Below, one piece after another: positions 60,617 to 64,000 of a stretch of 64,000 nt of DNA. The translations under genes and the position numbers were made by a program. The notes beneath the pieces were generated by a model that was not told the DNA's origin, did no database searches, and saw only the letters and a list, made by a program, of their open reading frames with translations. Origin of the DNA: Clostridium sp. (GTDB lineage: Bacteria > Bacillota > Clostridia > Lachnospirales > Lachnospiraceae); the NCBI GenBank assembly GCA_031275405.1, contig JAISOV010000046.1, positions 86,212 to 150,211 of the forward strand, written 5' to 3'. How positions within the stretch are numbered: position 1 is the first letter of the stretch; every line of letters starts with the position of its first letter.

Positions 60617-60883
60617 TCAACATGGAAGCGCAAACGCCAGGATTGCGATTTGAGCCAGTATGATCAGAGGTATCCCGACCATAAACTTTGCGCGACGCGT
60701 TTTGTGACGGACAGCAAGCAGCGCCAAAAACATTGCCGCCGAACCGCCAAGCGCCGAAACCGTGAGCAAAGTCCGTTCCCTTACGCGCCAAGCGTGTTTT
60801 CTGGCGGCGTTTTTGTCGTAAACGGTCAGAAGCACCGCGAGCAGACTGACGGCGATAAGGTAAATCAGCAGGAATCGGTTCAC
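60617..60883 (-). CDS. DUF1294 small membrane protein
   Basis: An 88-residue protein with three hydrophobic segments and the family pattern VYDKNAARKHAWRVRERTLL, TVSALGGSAAMFLAL and RHKTRRAKFMVGIPLIILAQ. Function unknown. GTG start with GGAGG five bases upstream. Confidence 0.88.
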   Translation of the reverse strand: MNRFLLIYLIAVSLLAVLLTVYDKNAARKHAWRVRERTLLTVSALGGSAAMFLALLAVRHKTRRAKFMVGIPLIILAQIAILAFALPC

Positions 60884-60974
60884 GTTGCCCTCCAGACGGC
60901 GACAGCCACAGATCCTTTTCCGCTCCGGTAGGGAATTGGTAAAGAATCCTCACCCATAGCGTTCCTGTCGTCGG

Positions 60975-61418
60975 CTATTGTTGCGGCGGACATGTTTCCC
61001 CCGGTTCCAAGGTTCCAAGTATTTCCCCACCCAGGATCTTGACATAGAACTTCCGGCTTCTCGGCGGGTCAAACTCGCAGAAGTACACGCCCTGCCAGGT
61101 GCCAAGGATAAGTCTGCCGCCTCCTACCATCACCGTCGCGCTCGAACCGATTGCGCTCGCTTTCAGGTGCGCCGCGCTGTTGCCCTCTGCGTGCCGGAAC
61201 TCTCTGCGGTCGGGAAACGCTTGATCCAGCCCAAGCAGCAGGTCACGCACCACGTCCGGGTCAGCGTTCTCGTTGATCGTGACGCCGGCAGTGGTGTGAG
61301 GGCAGAAGACGATCGCTATCCCGTCCGTCACGCCGGATCTGCGCACCGCCTCGCGCACTTGCGCGGTAATGCTGTAGAAGTCCTGCTTGGGCGTCTGAAG
61401 CGCATATTCGTAGAGCAT
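60975..61418 (-). CDS. YjbQ family protein (UPF0047, secondary thiamine-phosphate synthase enzyme)
   Basis: A 147-residue protein with the family core IAIVFCPHTTAGVTINENAD, PDVVRDLLLGLDQAFPDRRE, HAEGNSAAHLKASAIGSSAT and LGTWQGVYFCEFDPPRSRKF. Conserved histidines and the glutamate match the family metal site. Members have weak thiamine-phosphate synthase activity in vitro; the cellular role is unclear. GAGGG seven bases before the ATG. Divergent from the BlaI gene. Confidence 0.92.
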   Translation of the reverse strand: MLYEYALQTPKQDFYSITAQVREAVRRSGVTDGIAIVFCPHTTAGVTINENADPDVVRDLLLGLDQAFPDRREFRHAEGNSAAHLKASAIGSSATVMVGGGRLILGTWQGVYFCEFDPPRSRKFYVKILGGEILGTLEPGETCPPQQ

Positions 61419-61635
61419 AGAATTTCCCTCGTCTCTCCTATTTTGGAAAGCTCCCGGCTATCCATGATTGCCTTGACGCCGAGGAACAGTTTGTTCCGTT
61501 TGTTCTCGGCGCACTCATGACCACGCTGATCCCAAACGGCTTTCCGTATATGATAAAACACCTTCCCCGCAAAGTCAAGCCCCCTTACCGACGAACCAGC
61601 TGTTTCCGACTTTGAGTTCTTTCCAAAAAGCACCA

Positions 61636-61664
61636 TTGACAAACAGTGGTTACACATGTAGAAT
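61636..61664 (+). promoter_or_regulatory. Promoter of the BlaI/M56 operon
   Basis: Perfect TTGACA (61636-61641), 17-bp spacer, TAGAAT (61659-61664). The palindrome TGTAGCTACA (61664-61673) begins at the end of the -10, and a near dyad TACACATGTA (61651-61660) overlaps it: BlaI-type operators (TACA/TGTA dyads). Confidence 0.75.
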
Positions 61665-61696
61665 GTAGCTACAACAATAATCAAGGAAGGGGACGG

Positions 61697-62089
61697 ATGA
61701 CAATGACCACCACCAAGACCATAACCGATGCGGAACTGGCAGTCATGCGGCTGCTTTGGCGCGAGAAGCGCCCGATGACGCTTGCCCAGATCCGCACGGA
61801 ACTCTTGCAGACAACGAAATGGAACCGCTCCACGATAAAGACGCTCGTGTTCCGTCTACGCGACAAGGGCGTCATCACAAATCTTGACCAGTACGGCGCG
61901 GCGCAATTCGTGCCGGTCGTCGCCGAGAAAGAGTACATCCGCGCCGAAACGCCAGCTTTCCTCAACCGCGTGTTCGAGGGCAGCGCGAAAAAACTGGTTG
62001 CCGCGCTCGTAGACAGCGGCAAACTGACCTCGGGCGACATAGCCGAACTGCGTGACTATTTCAAAGTAGAGGGAGACAAAAATGCTTGA
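61697..62089 (+). CDS. BlaI/MecI/CopY family transcriptional repressor
   Basis: The product (about 130 residues from the ATG at 61697) has the winged helix ITDAELAVMRLLWREKRPMT, RSTIKTLVFRLRDKGVITNL and the C-terminal dimerisation helix with FLNRVFEGSAKKLVAALVDS, the standard BlaI pattern. It should repress its own operon until cleaved after a signal from the M56 partner. AAGGAAGGGG precedes the start. It overlaps the M56 gene by 8 bp. Confidence 0.92.
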   Translation: MTMTTTKTITDAELAVMRLLWREKRPMTLAQIRTELLQTTKWNRSTIKTLVFRLRDKGVITNLDQYGAAQFVPVVAEKEYIRAETPAFLNRVFEGSAKKLVAALVDSGKLTSGDIAELRDYFKVEGDKNA

Positions 62090-63491
62090 CGTTACCGGAT
62101 TCCTGATGAAAGCGACTACGATCCGCGCTATGATAACGATGACGGTCGTCGGGAGTGTGCTTGCTGCGCTGATGTTCGCGCTGAAACCGCTGGTCGGGAA
62201 CCGTCTGCCGAAGTCGGCGCAATACGTTCTGTGGCTGACCGTGCTGGCGGCGTTTCTCGTTCCCGCGTCTATGTTTGTGAAACTGCCTGAAAGACCGGGT
62301 GTGTCCATCACCGTGATACACGATACCGTAGAGAAATATGTCCTCTCGAAGGAGGAAATTTTTGACCGCGTGGATGCCGAGGTCGGGCGTAACGGCTATC
62401 ACGAGGAAGCGGTTGATGCTCTCATCCCACCTGCGTGGTGGCAGGAAGCGCTGGATGATATCCCGTTTGTTTGGTGTTTTGGGGCATTGCTTTTCATTTC
62501 CGTGCATCTGACCGGCTATCTTTCTTTTATGGCAAAGCTGAAAATGTCCAACAAAGCTGCGAATACGGAATGCCGCTTGCCTGTTTACCGCAACGCGTTT
62601 GCAGAAACACCCATACTGATCGGCCTGTTCTGCCCTATCGTCATTCTCCCCGACCGAGAGTATACCGATTCGGAATTGCGGAACATCATCCTGCACGAAT
62701 GGACACATGACCGGCGCGGCGATGTATGGATCAAGTGGATCTCGCTGCTTGCGGGAGCGCTTCACTGGTTCAATCCGCTCGTCTGCCTTGTGCGCCGCGA
62801 AATTGAGCGCGCCTGCGAGCTTGCCTGCGACGAAGCGGTGATCGGCAAGCTTGACAAAAAGGGCAGGCAGAGCTACGGCGATACGCTGATCGCCATAGCC
62901 GCCGACCGCAGGATGCCGCACACTGCCCTGTCAACGATGATGTGCGAGCGCAAAAAGTTCCTCAAAGAAAGGCTTGGTGCAATTATGGAACACAAAAAGA
63001 CAACGCGGCTCGCGGTAATCGTGAGCGCCGCGCTCGTGCTGCTGATCGCGGGCTGTGCCGCAGTTCTTGGCGCGGGAACCGGCGGCAAACATCTCCCGGA
63101 AGCTACTATCAGCTACGAAGGGAAATCCGCCGTCTTGACGCTCGGCGACAGCAAAAGCATCCCCTATGTCGAACTTGGCTCTGTCATCAGCCTTAATTTC
63201 GGCGAAAAGCGCCCCGCATCGGTAAGCGTCATAGAAGTGATCGCAAAAGCGGACGGTTCGCGCAAATACCATGACGCCACGGATCGAACGCTGGAAGTAG
63301 AGTATTCCGGCAGTAATTTGGCGACGTTCCGCATCGGACTCCACTTCGGCGACGCCTTAAGCTCAAACTCAGCTGACTACCTGCCGGGCAACGCATTCAG
63401 GTGGTACCGGATTATCTGCGGTGACAACGAAAAGGACGCTGTGGAATACGGCTTGTGGCTGCGAACAGATCCATCCATAAAGATAGATTGA
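62082..63491 (+). CDS. BlaR1/MecR1-type M56 membrane metallopeptidase
   Basis: A 469-residue protein: N-terminal membrane helices, the zinc protease motif HEWTH (205-209) in NIILHEWTHDRRGDVWIKWI, the third-ligand region ERACELACDEAVIGKL, and a transmembrane helix near 320 (LAVIVSAALVLLIAGCAAVL). The extracellular C-terminal domain (about 330-469) is a small beta-rich domain, not a penicillin-binding domain, so a ligand other than beta-lactam is likely. With BlaI it forms a two-protein switch. No beta-lactamase gene lies in the window. Confidence 0.88.
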   Translation: MLDVTGFLMKATTIRAMITMTVVGSVLAALMFALKPLVGNRLPKSAQYVLWLTVLAAFLVPASMFVKLPERPGVSITVIHDTVEKYVLSKEEIFDRVDAEVGRNGYHEEAVDALIPPAWWQEALDDIPFVWCFGALLFISVHLTGYLSFMAKLKMSNKAANTECRLPVYRNAFAETPILIGLFCPIVILPDREYTDSELRNIILHEWTHDRRGDVWIKWISLLAGALHWFNPLVCLVRREIERACELACDEAVIGKLDKKGRQSYGDTLIAIAADRRMPHTALSTMMCERKKFLKERLGAIMEHKKTTRLAVIVSAALVLLIAGCAAVLGAGTGGKHLPEATISYEGKSAVLTLGDSKSIPYVELGSVISLNFGEKRPASVSVIEVIAKADGSRKYHDATDRTLEVEYSGSNLATFRIGLHFGDALSSNSADYLPGNAFRWYRIICGDNEKDAVEYGLWLRTDPSIKID

Positions 63492-63530
63492 AAAATCCCC
63501 GCTTCTAATATGAAAAAGCGGGGATTTTTT
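63491..63530 (+). terminator. Terminator of the BlaI/M56 operon
   Basis: Perfect stem AAAAATCCCCGCTT / AAGCGGGGATTTTT with a T-run, directly after the stop. Confidence 0.9.
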
Positions 63531-63566
63531 CAGATCCTCATCATCATAAGAGTTCGAGAACAGTCG

Positions 63567-63650
63567 TGCCGCTGACCGGACTTGAACCGGTACGGGATTG
63601 CTCCCGAAGGATTTTAAGTCCTTTGCGTCTGCCTATTCCGCCACAGCGGC
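63567..63650 (-). tRNA. tRNA-Leu (UAA)
   Basis: 84-base tRNA with acceptor GCCGCTG/CAGCGGC, anticodon loop CTTAAAA, a long variable arm and T-arm GGTTCAAGT. No CCA is encoded. Confidence 0.97.
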
Positions 63651-63690
63651 CGGCGCATTTTTCGCCTTCCCTGATGAAATCAAAGGAAAA

Positions 63691-63764
63691 CGACCCAGAA
63701 GGGACTCGAACCCTCGGCCTCCGCCGTGACAGGGCGGCGCTCTAACCAACTGAGCCACTGGGCC
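63691..63764 (-). tRNA. tRNA-Asp (GUC)
   Basis: 74-base tRNA with acceptor GGCCCAG/CTGGGTC (one G-U pair), anticodon loop CTGTCAC and T-arm GGGTTCGAGTCCC. No CCA is encoded. Confidence 0.97.
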
Positions 63765-63791
63765 AAAAACACAATAAAACATCCTGCCAAA

Positions 63792-63865
63792 TGGACCTTC
63801 GGGGACTCGAACCCAGGACCGACCGGTTATGAGCCGGTTGCTCTAACCAACTGAGCTAAAGGTCC
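63792..63865 (-). tRNA. tRNA-Met (CAU)
   Basis: 74-base tRNA with acceptor GGACCTT/AAGGTCC and anticodon loop CTCATAA, the elongator-type pattern. A lysidine tRNA-Ile is less likely but has the same anticodon. Confidence 0.92.
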
Positions 63866-63882
63866 AAAACTCTTTCGGGCAA

Positions 63883-63954
63883 TGACTCCGACGGGAATCG
63901 AACCCGTGCTACCGCCGTGAAAGGGCGGTGTCTTGACCGCTTGACCACGGAGCC
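63883..63954 (-). tRNA. tRNA-Glu (UUC)
   Basis: 72-base tRNA with acceptor GGCTCCG/CGGAGTC, anticodon loop CTTTCAC and T-arm CGGGTTCGATTCCCG. Confidence 0.97.
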
Positions 63955-63976
63955 GCGCCCTGCCCCGCAGGGCAAG

Positions 63977-64000
63977 CTCCCCGAGTAGGGCTCGAACCTA
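63977..64000 (-). tRNA. 3' part of a tRNA, probably tRNA-Asn
   Basis: Only the T-arm end and acceptor strand CTCGGGG with discriminator G are visible before the window ends. The sequence fits a Clostridial tRNA-Asn 3' end, but the anticodon is outside the window. Confidence 0.7.

Overview
The window reads as chromosomal DNA from an anaerobic, spore-forming, GC-rich member of the Clostridia, most likely a gut Lachnospiraceae. The evidence is a complete spoIIAA-spoIIAB-sigF operon with a dacF-type carboxypeptidase nearby, a tig-clpP-clpX-lon-engB block, HPr kinase, rubrerythrin, strong GGAGG ribosome sites, LacI/AraC-controlled glycan loci with two sugar ABC transporters, and tRNA genes without an encoded CCA. 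The assignment is by gene content only.

Layout. 1-0.9 kb: RelE/Phd toxin-antitoxin pair and an antitoxin remnant. 0.9-13.2 kb (minus strand): rlmD-type methyltransferase, a beta-helix protein, then truA, ytvI-like permease, engB, lon, clpX, clpP and tig. 13.5-18.7 kb: a tyrosyl-tRNA synthetase fused to a PheRS-type B3/B4 domain, the AmmeMemoRadiSam genes, and rubrerythrin. 19.4-24.3 kb: an AT-richer accessory stretch with a MerR-hprK-DUF2087 operon, a secreted S1 protease with a lipoprotein, and decayed IS3 transposase and relaxase fragments. 24.3-33.8 kb: sugar ABC operon with GH43 and (alpha/alpha)6 hydrolases, plus a divergent AraC-GH28 pair. 34.0-50.3 kb: a second sugar ABC operon with GH29, GH130 and GH20 enzymes, a CBM9-like gene, a transglutaminase-fold protein, a GH18-GH29 fusion and a LacI regulator. 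50.3-59.5 kb: sigF operon, TPR protein, valS, dacF-type gene and a CmpB-like membrane protein. 59.6-63.5 kb: rpsU, small enzymes and a BlaI/M56 pair. 63.5-64 kb: a tRNA cluster.

How it fits together. The 34-50 kb region is the most interesting. All its hydrolases lack signal peptides, so imported oligosaccharides are probably cut inside the cell. Endo-GlcNAcase-type GH18, two alpha-L-fucosidase domains, hexosaminidase GH20, Man-GlcNAc phosphorylase-type GH130 and a transglutaminase-fold protein with a PNGase-like GRCGE motif together suggest use of fucosylated N-glycans or glycopeptides. A palindrome over the -35 of the GH18-GH29 operon, next to a divergent LacI gene, is a plausible operator.

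The window is also rich in short repeats: 18-bp minisatellites inside a GH43 gene and the dacF-type gene, a 14-bp tandem array after truA, a dispersed palindromic unit supplying ribosome sites to ytvI and clpP, and a GTCCGCC/GGCGGAC hairpin family.
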